Origin: Paralithodes platypus
Lineage: Eukaryota > Arthropoda > Malacostraca > Decapoda > Lithodidae
Direction of reading: 5' to 3'
Length of the DNA: 64,000 bases
NCBI GenBank assembly: GCA_032716605.1
Contig: CM064509.1
Location: 36,910,381-36,974,380, forward strand
Shown in pieces: positions 53,804 through 64,000 of the stretch. Position numbers and translations under genes: made by a program. A model generated the notes under the pieces. That model saw nothing but the letters and a program-made list of their open reading frames with translations, was not told the origin of the DNA and did not search any database. The number at the start of each line of letters is the position of its first letter. Positions within the stretch are counted from its first letter, which is position 1.

Positions 53804-56021
53804 CTAAATCCTAAACTTTGTTTTATGTATATTTACCTTACGATGTATTGTATTTTTTTTGCATTTGGCTATTATTTGAGTAATCATATTATGATTGAAC
53901 ATCCATATAATTTGTTCATCGACCTTATCTATGACATTGTTTCTATATTTCGCTAGGTGTTGGCAGTGCAGTATATAATGATTTAAGGTATGACTTCTTG
54001 GTTTTTTACATAGTTGACAACATATTTCGTGTTCTCCTTTAGGAACACCAAGTTCCCACATGTAACAATATCCTAACCTAAGTCGTGTGCACAAGGAGTC
54101 CTTCCAAGCACTTCTTAAGTTTCCGTATATAAAGCTAGTTCGCCGTGCAACGTTATTATAGTGATAGAATGTTGCACTATTCGCGTGTTTTTCTTGCATC
54201 ATAAAAAGTTCCGCATCCTTTTGTTTTTTTCTAATTGTTGATTTAATTTGTCTTAAAGATTGAATGCACTCGTAATCTATTGTGTCTTTCTCCGTTCCTA
54301 ATTTAGCAAGTTCGTCCGCTCTTTCATTATTTATTATCCCAACATGTGAAGGTATCCACGTAAATTTTACCATTCTCCCATTATTGCGTAGTTCATCTAT
54401 AATAACCTTACACTGAGATACCAGCTTTTCATACACGGGTTTTTTGCTGTTCATAGATTCCAAAGCACTTCGACTGTCTACGAAAAAGCACACATCACCT
54501 TCTCCCCCTCTTATTTTATTTAACCCGTATAACATAGCACATATTTCTGCCTGCGTAGAGGACACGTTGTTACTTATTCTATAATAATATTCACTGTATA
54601 TGTTATCGTTACCTACATCGTCACTCACCAGTATCCCACATCCTGCTCTCCCATTTTCTGTGACAGAGCCATCGCAGTATACTTGCGCAACATTATCATC
54701 TTTTAATTCATTTATCTTTTCTTCAACAATTATTTTAAGTTCCCCAGTCTCGTACATACTTTTCTTTTTCCCCAGCTTGATAATATTTATATCCACGCCT
54801 TTATCTTCCCAGGGTGGAGGTTTTTGTGCCCTCTCTTCGACCAGAAAGAAATTTATTAGGTCAAATTTCTCTACTTTATGTATTAGTTCTTTTAGGTATC
54901 CCCTCTTGCCTTGCCTCCTGAAGGTTCGAATTTTACGTATGCCATCGTTGACGTCTTGTGCCAATTTTTCACCACTACCTGACCGTATATGTCTCATTGC
55001 CGATACTAGGTTTACTTCCTCTATTCTGTGTCGCAAGGTTGTTAAATTTAATTCTAATCTCATAGCAGCTACCATCGCATTTTTGGGGCAGTTTAATATA
55101 ACCCGCATAGCCTCATTTTGGATAGTTTCTATTTTATCCAACCTTCCTTCACCAAGGCAAGAGAGAACGGGGCTGGCATATTCCACCACTGACCTAATAG
55201 TGGTGAGGTACATCATCCGCAGTACCTGTACACCAACACCTGTACCACTCCAAGCTAGGGATTTCAAGGGTGCCATACGTGCCTTACATTGTGTTTGTAT
55301 ATGATGTAACTCGGCATCTTTACTGTCTGATGTATATCCTATATAGATGCCTAGATACTTATAGCTCCTAACCCTATCAATATTTTTTTCATTCACAGCT
55401 AATTGTTTATCGCCCATAGCACGACACTGAAATTTAGTTTTTTCTTCATTAATTACTAGCCCTAGCTTCTGGGTTAATTGCCCAAATTTGTTGAGGGCCA
55501 ATTGCATATTCTCAACGCTACTGCTTTGCAGCATTATATCGTCTGCGTATATTGTTATTTTAACACCTGGACCTAGCATATCTTGAGCTATCCTATTCAT
55601 TAGGACATTAAAGAGGAATGGACTTAATACTCCACCTTGTGGTGTACCCAGGTCAAGTTTCCTTTCCTCAGAAAGAGCCCCTTGATACCACACCTGCGCC
55701 TTCCTTCCAAATAAATAATCTCCTATCCAATGTAATAATTTTCCTTTTACACCCATGTTAGCTAATTCAAACAAAATTACCTCTCCATTTGCTTTATCAA
55801 AGGCGCCCTTGAGATCCACGTATACCCTGCAGTAATCATTATCGTTGGCCAGACACTTTATGACTGCATCAGATGTACCCCTACCTTTTCTAAAACCGAA
55901 CAGATTGTTGCACAATTTATCGTCTGTGATATATAATAGCCTCTCCAACACGATTCTCTCCATCATTTTGGACATACACGATGTGAGGGAAACGGGTCTA
56001 CTCTCCCCATTTGGTTTAGGG
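53804..56021 (-). CDS. LINE RT-RNase H polyprotein, 5' truncated, otherwise open (over 730 codons)
   Basis: The frame is open from the 5' truncation (PNGESRPVSLTSC) through ATG 55975 to the stop at 53804. RT: NNLFGFRKGRGTSDAV, RVYVDLKGAFDKANGEV, LGTPQGGVLSPFLFNVLMN and catalytic ITIYADDIML. RNase H: QVYCDGSVTENGRAGCGI, TQAEICAMLYGL, CFFVDSRSALESM and HVGIINNERADELAK (D-E-D-D set complete). A C-terminal cluster CCQLCKKPRSHTLNHYILHC may bind zinc. All visible catalytic residues are intact, which implies a recent insertion. The N-terminal part of the LINE is missing, so it cannot move on its own. Confidence 0.85.
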
Positions 56022-56095
56022 GTGACGGTAGTGGAGGGTGTGTGTGTGTGTCAGATAGTGACGGTAGTGGAGGGGGTGTGTGTGTGTCAGATGGG
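56022..56095 (+). repeat. TG-rich minisatellite, right part
   Basis: Two further units of the array seen at 53172-53220: GTGACGGTAGTGGAGG followed by TG repeats and TCAGAT. Confidence 0.75.
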
Positions 56096-56749
56096 ATCGC
56101 CATTTGTCAAATTATATAAGATTATAATTATGTGTGAACTGTAGGCCTACTAGCCTATAGGCCTATATTTTATCTGCATATATTTTAACGTTTTATGATC
56201 ATTCAAAATTTGGTCTACAGATCAATGTGATTATAATAGTCCAATTTACACATTCATGATAATATACCGTATGATATGAATGAATTAGAAAAACACTTCT
56301 CTCTCTCTCTCTCTCTCTCTCTTGTCCAGTATTGTGTGACACCGTATTTCACTTTAGCCATTTTACTTGCAGCAACAACATCCACTGGTATGTTGGGGTT
56401 TGTATTATAATCAAGTAAACAATTATAGTTACAGCAACAACATATATACTGTACTATGAGCCAGGACCCCAAATTTGGGCCACCGGTACCATCTGATGGG
56501 AATAATTCTCATAGTGATTTTCAACAAGGTATACACCCCTAGTGTTGGAAAATATGTGATAGCATTGCAGCAGTGGTAGCTTTATATGAGTTATTGCTTG
56601 ATTACTAACCTTATGCCAAAACACGTTTTTCACACCTATCCATAGTGCCGAATAAGACATTCTAATTCAAACTGATGGTTCTCTCATATTATTGACCTGT
56701 TCTCGTTCTATCTTAGTGAGATTATAGCTCAGCCAATATGCTATCTAGA
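56096..56749. other. unassigned sequence with a CT microsatellite
   Basis: CT run at 56298-56321. No supported frame. Confidence 0.4.
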
Positions 56750-56971
56750 AAAGTGATTAACATTAGCTCATGTTTTACATATCATCCACTACTGGCAGTG
56801 ACTCTGCATTGCAGATTATACACAAAGTGATTAACATTAGCTCATGTTTTACATATCATCCACTACTGGCAGTGACTCTGCATTGCAGATTATACACAAA
56901 GTGATTAACATTAGCTCATGTTTTACATATCATCCACTACTGGCAGTGACTCTGCATTGCAGATTATACAC
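56750..56971 (+). repeat. 74-bp unit repeated three times, identical
   Basis: Exact tandem triplication of a 74-bp unit (starting AAAGTGATTAACATTAGCTC, ending GCAGATTATACAC). The copies show no differences, so the expansion is recent or maintained by conversion, or is an assembly artefact. Confidence 0.95.
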
Positions 56972-57289
56972 AAAGTTTTCATGAAGATTTAACACAAAAG
57001 ATTATTCTGTACAATATGTAAGACATTCTTACTTTGTTTACATACATACATTTAAAGAAGATTTACAACAGACTTTAATAGACCATACATAGTTTAAGTA
57101 TGAAGCTTAGGATTGCCTCTACATCATAATTGATGCATGCCCTACATTTATGTCACCTTTGCAACAGATGCTTTTCTAACAAGCAATACTGATTACCTAT
57201 GTTTTTGTTTTAAGTACTATGGTAGTGGGATAATCCTGTTCAATAGAGAGGCGAGTAGTGAAGATATACATCTGAAGTAGCTGGTTCAC
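56972..57289. other. unassigned AT-rich sequence
   Basis: No supported frame. It ends in a pyrimidine-poor stretch with TTACTTCAG before 57300, a possible splice acceptor for the next gene fragment. Confidence 0.35.
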
Positions 57290-57900
57290 CTTACTTCAGA
57301 ATGGAGAGCCAAAAACATCAAAAAACATTGTATCATACATCAGAAAACATCAAAGGAAGATGACGACCATTTAGTTATTCCTCAAGACTATGCATCCTGG
57401 AAAACATTACTTGAATCAGCCAATGTGAGAAACTATGCCCCTATTTTAGAAGTTGCTAAAGACCTTGGAGAACTAGATATCCCAAGAATCTATTATCCCC
57501 GAAAATGCCTTAGTATTTTCACCATGAAGAGAGACTTAGAGACTGAAAAGGAAAGCCAAGGAAAACAACATTATTGAAGCTGATGAGAATACCTCTGCAC
57601 CAAAAAGACCAAATAGAAAGTCTTCCTCAGAAGCAAGGGTGTATGAAAAAATCTGAATTTTTTGTAATAAAGTCAAGTTTCTTACAGGCTCCAAGTCACG
57701 TGAAAAACATACTCAAGCTGTACAACTGAGAGCTGACCAAACATTACGACAATGTGCAACCCAAAAGGGAAATGAAAACATTCTAGCAGTAACGAGCAGA
57801 CATAGTAGCTGCTGAAGCTGACTATCATGTGTCATGCTATAAGGATTATAGCAGAATAAAAAAAAAAAAAACACCCGAGTACAAAGAAAATTATGAAACA

Positions 57901-59397
57901 GATGATGATGATCTATCTATCTATCTATCTATATGCTCAGGCCAATCCCCATTTTGGGGGTAGCCGACTCAAGACAGAGCAAGAACAGGGAAAACACAAA
58001 ACAACATAAAACAAAAAAATAAACACAGATAAAAAACACAAACTCTCACACATCCAGGTCACCCAGGAGAAGACCCAGACACCAGGGTTACCAAGGTCGC
58101 TCCAGCACTCCCCCGGCCCCTGACCACCCGGAGAGGTTCCGATCTTGGCAGGCAGACATGCAGCGGAGCCAAAGCCACAAGCCCTCCCACCACACTTCCA
58201 GGCACACCCTTCATATTAATCGTCTCCCCGGGCCAGGCGCCTGATGGACTATTATCTAGTCCAACTTGCGCCCGACCCCTTACTCCAAATGACCACGTGT
58301 TCACTCAACTATTCACAAGCATTCTCCATTCACTCCTGTCCACCACCACTTCCCCTGCCTGATCTATAGTCATTCCTCTATCATCCAAAGCCTTTCTTAC
58401 ACAGTCTCTCCATCTCAATGGGGGTCTTCCTGCCCTTCTATCTCCCCTTGTACCTGACTCACATATTCTCTTTGTAAGCCTTTCATCTCCCATTCGTTCA
58501 ACATGACCATACCAGCTCAGCACCCTTCTGTCCACTCTGGCTGACAAATGTTCTTGCTGCCCCACTCTCCTACGTATCTCTTCATTCCTCAATCTGTCTC
58601 TACGAGTAACTCCACACATACTCCTCAAGCAGCTCATCTCCATCACATCCAGCCCTCTTTTCTCCTTTTTCTTCAGAGCCCATGTCTCAGCCCCATACAT
58701 CACTGTTGGCACAACAATTCCTTGATACAGTGCACTTTTTACTTTCACTCCGAGATTTCTCGTCTTCCACATACTTCCCATTGCTCCGAAAACCTTCCTT
58801 CCTTCACACACTCTCTGTTTTACCTCCACTTCCATACCTCCACTCCTGCTTATCGTTCCTCCTAGATATTTAAAACACTCTACTTGTTCCAATATTTCCC
58901 CATCCAGCCTCACATCTAGATTCACCCTATGCTCTCCCCTATTACACACCATTACTTTACTTTTATTGACGTTCACCTTCAGTTTCCTCCTTCCACAAAC
59001 CACACCAAACTCTTTGACTACCCGCTGCAGTTTCTTATCAGAATCCGCCACCAATGCTGTGTCATCAGCGAACAGCAACTGATTCAACTCCCAATCTCTA
59101 CCATTCTTTCCTACTAAACCCAATCCTCTTCCCATAGTTCTCCTTTTCACCTCCCTCACCACACCATCCATAAACATATTAAACAGCCATGGTGACATTA
59201 CACAACCCTGTCGCAAACCTACCTTTACCTCAAACCATTCACTCAACTCACCATTTCCTACTCTCACACATGCTCTGCTCCCTTCATAAAAACTCTTAAC
59301 TGCTTCTAACAAATTTCCTCCTATTTCATAAATCCTTAACACCTCCCACATTGCTTCACGGTCCACACGATCATACGCTTTTTCCAAGTGATGATGA
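57901..59397 (-). mobile_element. LINE family C, copy 2
   Basis: Inserted in an Asp-rich GATGATGAT stretch: GATGATGA occurs on both sides (about 57901-57912 and 59390-59397). The plus-strand left end is the ATCT tandem tail (57913-57931). It is 5' truncated inside the RT block EKAYDRVDREAMW. Confidence 0.8.
58305..59387 (-). CDS. LINE-C reverse transcriptase, C-terminal 360 residues, open
   Basis: Undamaged frame from EKAYDRVDREAMWEVL to the stop: KVGLRQGCVMSPWLFNMFMD, LLFADDTALVADS (FADD intact), VNKSKVMVCNRG, FKYLGGTISRSGGMEVEV, VMYGAETWALKKKEKRG and GRPPLRWRDCVRKALDD. It is the best copy of the family in the window but lacks the endonuclease and early RT blocks through 5' truncation. Confidence 0.85.
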   Translation of the reverse strand: MEKAYDRVDREAMWEVLRIYEIGGNLLEAVKSFYEGSRACVRVGNGELSEWFEVKVGLRQGCVMSPWLFNMFMDGVVREVKRRTMGRGLGLVGKNGRDWELNQLLFADDTALVADSDKKLQRVVKEFGVVCGRRKLKVNVNKSKVMVCNRGEHRVNLDVRLDGEILEQVECFKYLGGTISRSGGMEVEVKQRVCEGRKVFGAMGSMWKTRNLGVKVKSALYQGIVVPTVMYGAETWALKKKEKRGLDVMEMSCLRSMCGVTRRDRLRNEEIRRRVGQQEHLSARVDRRVLSWYGHVERMGDERLTKRICESGTRGDRRAGRPPLRWRDCVRKALDDRGMTIDQAGEVVVDRSEWRMLVNS

Positions 59398-59760
59398 AAT
59401 GTATAATATCATTGAAATAGAAGCCCATAAAGAGCTTTTCATGTACATCAGATCCTATATAATACCCAACAAGATGATCACAAAATTCACCTCTTTGGTC
59501 ATGAAACTTGAGTCTTTCATGCTATCTGGTGGAGTTACAGTCATGCGAGATTCAACACGGAAGCACATTTGTAGAAAACTGGAATTCGAGTTGGGCAGTT
59601 TAAGTAGATATATTTTCAGATGACTAAGGACATTTTTTGTTTGTTCCTGAAACTGTATCATTACGAGATGTCATCTTGGAAATTCAAACTTTACAGAGGA
59701 AACTTAAAGTTTTGAGGGACAAGTGAACCAATGTCAACAAGATCATAGATAAGACTTCAT

Positions 59761-60360
59761 CACACCTCAGAGTGGTGGGGGATGTACACATAGGCAGTTA
59801 TACCTTCAAAAACAACATTCCAAGTAGTGTTGTTGTTGTTGTTGTTGTTCCCCAAGCTGCCTGGCCGAACAGCCCCAAGGCCCTGAACAAGGCCAAGGCC
59901 ATAACCGAGCGCCCCGACAGAACCCTCCCTGCCGACCACAATAAAGCCTGGGTGACCAAAGCCACTCCATGGCGGGGAACTGAGGAGGGTGCGGAAACGC
60001 CCGGGAAACCAAAGCCCCACCCAGGGCCCTGTGCCCCTCAGCAATTATGAAGAGAAAGTTGAGGGGCAAAGGAAAAATGTGACGCTTTGGCTTCCAACCT
60101 TGGTAGATTGGGAGGTCAATCCACGGAAGAGACGCCGTCACTTGAGATCTAGAAAATATATAAGTAAAAGGAACAGTCAGAGTAAGCTATGGGTATGGCA
60201 GAGATCGCTCAGTTCTCACTCTGATTGACCAGCCCATCACCACATGACTAGAACCCAATCCTCTCAGCATCAGCTAGGAAAGGCCCTAGAAAGCCGCCTT
60301 TGGCGGGGGGATAGCTCCCCTATTTCAACCCCTTTTGGGGTAGTGTTGGGGCTTGTAGTA
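59761..60360. other. GC-rich insert with a GTT-repeat end
   Basis: GTTGTT run at about 59830-59849 next to a GC-rich stretch (59850-60050). Read on the minus strand this is a GC-rich 3' end followed by an AAC-repeat tail, so it is probably the 3' end of a minus-strand retroposon. TSD not found. Confidence 0.35.
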
Positions 60361-61375
60361 CAAGGTTGAAATACAAAGGGAACACTAGTCTTCATGATGG
60401 CCACAACAAAAATAGCCAAACTCATAAACGGCAATTACCAAAAACACCACTCTCCTTAAGGCCAGTCCAAATCAACAACTCTACCCAAATCAACCAAATG
60501 CAGTACCAGGGACGTCCTTTTCATCCTATTCTGGCAACTATTAGTCAATATTATTCAGCTTAATAGGGACCTCTAGTAATAATACGGCTTTAAACTATCT
60601 CAACCAATCCTTCTGACTATTACAGATGTTTCCTAAGCTGTGTAATATCATGTAATAGCTAGAAGATATAACACGTCGCTCGTACTCAAAGGGTTAACAA
60701 GGACGCCTTTTTCCCTTATATTATGGCTAAAGTTAGACGATTGTATGCAGTTTAGGAATTACCTGTGTTTTTCAGAGGGTTTATCGAGATTTTATATATA
60801 CCTACCTGAGTCTTACAGGTTGATTAATTACTAAAGAAAATCGTCTAATGGTGACCCGAATATGATGAAAATTACGTCACCGTGCTATAAAGGTTAACAT
60901 TATCTGCTGCAATGTCTTTGGGGTTATTATGGTATTTTGTTTAATTATTATTGAATTTTAATTTGTTTAGCCATTTGTTTTAAATTTGTCTTTAGTCCCC
61001 CCCCCCCCCCCTAAGACTTAGAAACACGCCTCTCCAGACCCCCTTCAAACTAAAAACAAAACGTCCCCAGACCCCCTTCAAGTTAAATATGTACATTTTT
61101 CGGTAGAAAAATGTCCCCGCCAAAGGCCGGTTTCTCACAAATTGCAGGGTCGCTATCACTCGCCAAGGAAAAATCGACACCTTATTTGGTTGAAGCATCT
61201 TATAATCGCCAAACTAATAATGTAAAACGTCTTAAAATCTCCAAGCTAATGGAGTATAACAGGGAGGATCGAAATTGGCCCGCCCTGCACCTAAAAGGGT
61301 TAAGGGGAGGGATCATTAACTTGCTAAACTTATCTACACCTACGCCATAACAAAATGCCACATAAGTATCTATCT
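60361..61375. other. unassigned sequence, possible TTAA element ends
   Basis: AAAGGGTTAA at 60688-60697 resembles the right end of CCC-starting TTAA elements. A C run lies at about 60998-61011. No supported frame. Confidence 0.35.
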
Positions 61376-63882
61376 ACTGTCTCTATCTATCTATATGCTC
61401 AGGCCCAATCCCCATTTTTCCTATTTTTTATTTTTATTTTCTATTTGATTCTATTTTATTTTATTTCATTTATTTATTTATTTTTTTCTTTCTTGGGGGT
61501 GGCCGACTCAAGACAGCAAGAACAGGGAAAACACAAAAACAACACAAAACAACGAATAAACACAGATAAAAACACAAATTCACACACATCTAGGTCATCC
61601 AGGAGAAGACCCAGCGACCAGGGTCACCAAGGTCGCTCCAGCACTCCCCCGGCCCCCGACCACCCGGAGAGGTTCCGATCTCGGCAGGCAGTCATGCAGC
61701 GGAGCCGAAACCACAGGCCCGCCCACCACACTTCCAGGCGCACCCTTAATTTTAATCGTCTCCCTGGGCCATGCGCCTGATGGACTATTATCTAGTCTAA
61801 CTTAAGCTCGACCCCCTCCCCCAAATGACCATGTGTTCACTCAACTATTCACAAGCATTCTCCATTCATTCCTGTTTATTACCACTTCCTTTGCCTGATC
61901 TATAGTCATTCCTCTATCATCCAAAGCTTTTCTCACACAGTCTCTCCATCTCAATGGGGGTCTGCCTGCCCTTCTATCTCCCCTTATATCTGACTCACAT
62001 ATTCTCTTTGTAAGCATTTCATCTCCCATTCGTTCAACATGACCATACCTGCTCAGCACCCTTCTGTTCACTCTGGCTGACAAATGTTCCTGCTGCCCCA
62101 CTCTCCTACGTATCTCTTCATTCCTCAATCCGTCTCTACGAGTAACTCCGCACATACTCCTCAAGCAGTTCATCTCCATCACATCCAGCTTTCTTTTCTC
62201 CTTTTTTCTTCAGAGCCCATGTCTCAGCCCCATACATCACTGTTGGCACAACAATTCCTTGATACAGTGCACTTTTTACTTTCATTCCGAGATTTCTCGT
62301 CTTCCACATACTTCCCATTGCTCCGAAAACCTTCCTTCCTTCACACACTCTCTGTTTTACCTCCATTTCCATACCTCCACTCCTGCTTATCGTTCCTCCT
62401 AGATATTTAAAACACTCTACTTGTTCCAATATTTCCCCATCCAGCCTCACATCTAGATTCACGGTATGATCTCCCCTATTACACACCATTACTTTACTTT
62501 TATTGACGTTCACCTTCAGTTTCCTCCTTCCACAAACCACACCAAACTCTTTGACTACCCGCTGCAGTTTCTCATCAGAATCCGCCACCAATGCTGTGCC
62601 ATTAGTGAACATCAACTGATTCAACTCCCAATCTCTACCATTCTTTCCTACTAAACCCAATCCTCTTCCCATAGTTCTCCTTTTCTCCTCCCTCACCACA
62701 CCATCCATAAACATATTAAACAGCCATGGTGACATTACACAACCCTGTTGCAAACCTACCTTTACCTCAAACCATTCACTCAACTCAGCATTTCCTACTC
62801 TAACACATGCTCTGCTTCTTTCATAAAAACTCTTAACTGCTTCTAACAAATGTCCTCCTATTTCATAAATCCTTAACACCTTCCACATTGCTTCACGATC
62901 CACACGATCATACACTTTTTCCAAATTCATAAAAGCCCAAAATATCTCCTTATGCTTCTCTAAATACTTCTCGCATAACTGTCTTACTGCAAACATCTGA
63001 TCCATGCATCCTCTTCCCCAACTAAAACCGCAGTGTTCTTCTCCTATTACCACTTCCGTACACTTTATTATCCTCTCTATCAACACCCTGCCATACAGCT
63101 TTCCAACCACTGACAATAAACTAATACCTCTATAACTTGAACACTCCTGCCGATCTCCCTTCCCCTTGTACAACGGCACAATACATGTGCACTCCTCCAG
63201 TCTATTGGTACCATTGACACAGCAAAGCACACATTGAAAAGTCTCACCAACCAATCTATAATCACATCTCCACCCTTCTGTATACACTCCTCAGCAATAC
63301 CATCCAAACCTTCTGCTTTTCCCGCTCTCATTTGTTTCACTGCTTCTTTCACATTATTTTCCTCAATCCTTTCATTCATTCCCTGCCACCTGGGTGGCCT
63401 GGGTAACCTATCTCCATCCACCACTGCTTCAATCACTGCTTCTCTTCCATCTCTTGCATTTAACAAAGATTCAAAATACTCAGCATATCTTTTCCTCACT
63501 TCAATTGGTTCCACTAGTAATTCTCCATTTGCATCTTTCACTGACTCTTCCCTCTTTTGTCCTCCTTTCCTTACTTTATTTACCTCCTTCCAGAACATCT
63601 TCTTTCGTTCTTCAAAATTCTCACTCAACCGTTGACCCCACCTTTCGTTTGCATCTTTTTTCGCTTCTCTAATTTTCCGTTTTGCCTCTCTCCTTTTCTC
63701 CTTGTACCTCTCCCATACCTCAACACTACCATCCTGTAAAACCCTCTCAAAACACAGTCTCTTCTCCTCAACTGCCTTTCTCACCGTATCATTCCACCAG
63801 TCACTTCCCTTCCTGATACCTCTGCCTCCTACTTTCCTTTTACCGCACACTACCTCTGCACTTGCTTTCACTCCTTCCTTAA
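61376..63882 (-). mobile_element. LINE family C, copy 3, longest copy
   Basis: ATCT-type tail near 61376-61395. The 3' region contains an extra T-rich expansion (61415-61495) relative to the other copies. It extends further 5' than the others, through the early RT blocks and a Lys/Arg-rich linker, ending at TTAA (63879-63882). Confidence 0.8.
61841..63871 (-). pseudogene. LINE-C pol, early RT to C-terminus, frameshifted
   Basis: First frame (63871-63080): basic helical region WWNDTVRKAVEEKRLCFERV, EVRKRYAEYFESLLNARDG, KQMRAGKAEGLDGIAEECI, FAVSMVPIDWRSAHVL. Second (63287-62136): IVPLYKGKGDRQECSSYRGI, SLLSVVGKLYGRVL, FMNLEKVYDRVDREAM, GCVMSPWLFNMFMDG and LMFTNGTALVADS, where the catalytic FADD has become FTNG. 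Third (62182-61841): C-terminal block. Two frame changes and the lost Asp pair make it inactive. Confidence 0.8.
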
Positions 63883-64000
63883 GGGGACTGGCCGCTTTTT
63901 ACTCGGAAAAGTGCTCAAAATGGCAACATTGCGCAACCCGATATATGGCATCATCACCCATCCCTCTATCATCAGTTAAAATCCTGAGGCAATATTCCGC
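63879..64000. other. window edge, possible start of another TTAA insertion
   Basis: At TTAA (63879-63882) the LINE-C reading gives way to GGGGACTGGCCGC followed by unrelated sequence to the window end. Either the LINE is truncated here or another TTAA element interrupts it; the partner end is outside the window. Confidence 0.3.

Larger units (their letters stand above)
53210..56032 (-). mobile_element. I-like LINE (RT plus RNase H), 5' truncated, with 11-bp target duplication
   Basis: GTGACGGTAGT at 53210-53220 and 56022-56032. The element (53221-56021) ends on the minus strand with AATAAAGAATCAATCAATCAA, a polyadenylation signal followed by a short CAAT tandem tail. RT is followed by RNase H and a CCHC-like C-terminal cluster, as in the I/Nimb/Ingi-type group. 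The 5' end is cut just before the RT core. Confidence 0.85.
57290..59760 (+). pseudogene. FEN/PIN-like multicopy family, copy 2, N-terminal part, split by a LINE
   Basis: Left part (57290-57911): QDYASWKTLLESANVRNYAP, PRIYYPRKCLSIFTMKRDLE, then CNKVKFLTGSKSREKHTQ, RADQTLRQCATQKGNENILA and ADYHVSCYKDYSR, in several frames. Right part (59390-59760): HKELFMYIRSYIIPNKM, KLESFMLSGG and a later PETVSLRDVILEIQTLQRKL. The C..C and H..C...Y spacing suggests zinc binding. The two parts flank LINE-C. The nuclease-like C-terminus seen in copy 1 is not present here. The family is known to me only as uncharacterised, multicopy animal proteins. Confidence 0.5.

Noticed and set aside
1..64000. CRISPR arrays, operons or phage-like modules
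   Set aside because: No regularly spaced repeats with unique spacers and no prokaryotic-type gene clusters are present. The content is eukaryotic repeats.

Overview
This looks like nuclear DNA of an invertebrate animal, most likely an arthropod and plausibly a decapod crustacean. There are no compact operons or bacterial-type genes. The DNA is AT-rich, carries many microsatellites, and almost all coding-like sequence belongs to retrotransposons and DNA transposons: DIRS-type tyrosine-recombinase elements, several LINE groups, Ty3/gypsy elements, tRNA-derived SINEs and TTAA-flanked elements. The taxonomic call is inference from repeat content. The only sequence resembling an ordinary host gene is a divergent cyclophilin-like fragment (24325-26612).

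Left half (about 1.3-20.2 kb): a degraded DIRS-type retrotransposon on the minus strand (gag 18656 to about 12000, RT 11904-11015, RNase H 10976-10300, tyrosine recombinase 10248-9121), with inverted repeats of about 265 bp at 1404-1667 and 19884-20151. Two TTAA elements (12180-12595 and a 3.56-kb piggyBac-like element at 14954-18511) sit in its gag. A further element with long inverted ends (2301-9072) carries a broken gene of an uncharacterised family with a FEN/PIN-nuclease-like motif. That gene is split by a LINE (4398-7860), itself split by another LINE (5369-7223), which holds a third LINE fragment (6392-6717).

Middle (20-36.8 kb): mostly repeats and AT-rich sequence. It holds TTAA-flanked elements of several families, two hammerhead-like motifs of the kind carried by Penelope-like elements, a tRNA-related SINE with a 14-bp target duplication, LINE and gypsy fragments, and the cyclophilin-like exons.

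Right half (36.8-64 kb): a CR1/L2-like LINE (about 36.8-50.6 kb) was split by an 11.4-kb LTR retrotransposon (37624-49002, AGCT duplication). The Ty3/gypsy-type domains of that element run protease, integrase, reverse transcriptase, RNase H, the order known from Gmr1-like elements and from copia rather than ordinary gypsy. It has itself received a LINE and a SINE in its 5' LTR and a nearly intact PHD-finger, restriction-like-endonuclease LINE near its 3' end. Further right are an RNase H-bearing LINE with a long open frame (53210-56032), a second copy of the uncharacterised nuclease-like gene (57290-59760) split by a LINE, and a third LINE of that same family (61.4-63.9 kb).

The insertions can be ordered by interruption. 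Several target sites are visible both filled and empty within the window, so TTAA target duplication is supported directly for two families. No complete RNA-polymerase-II host gene, rRNA or CRISPR array was recognised.
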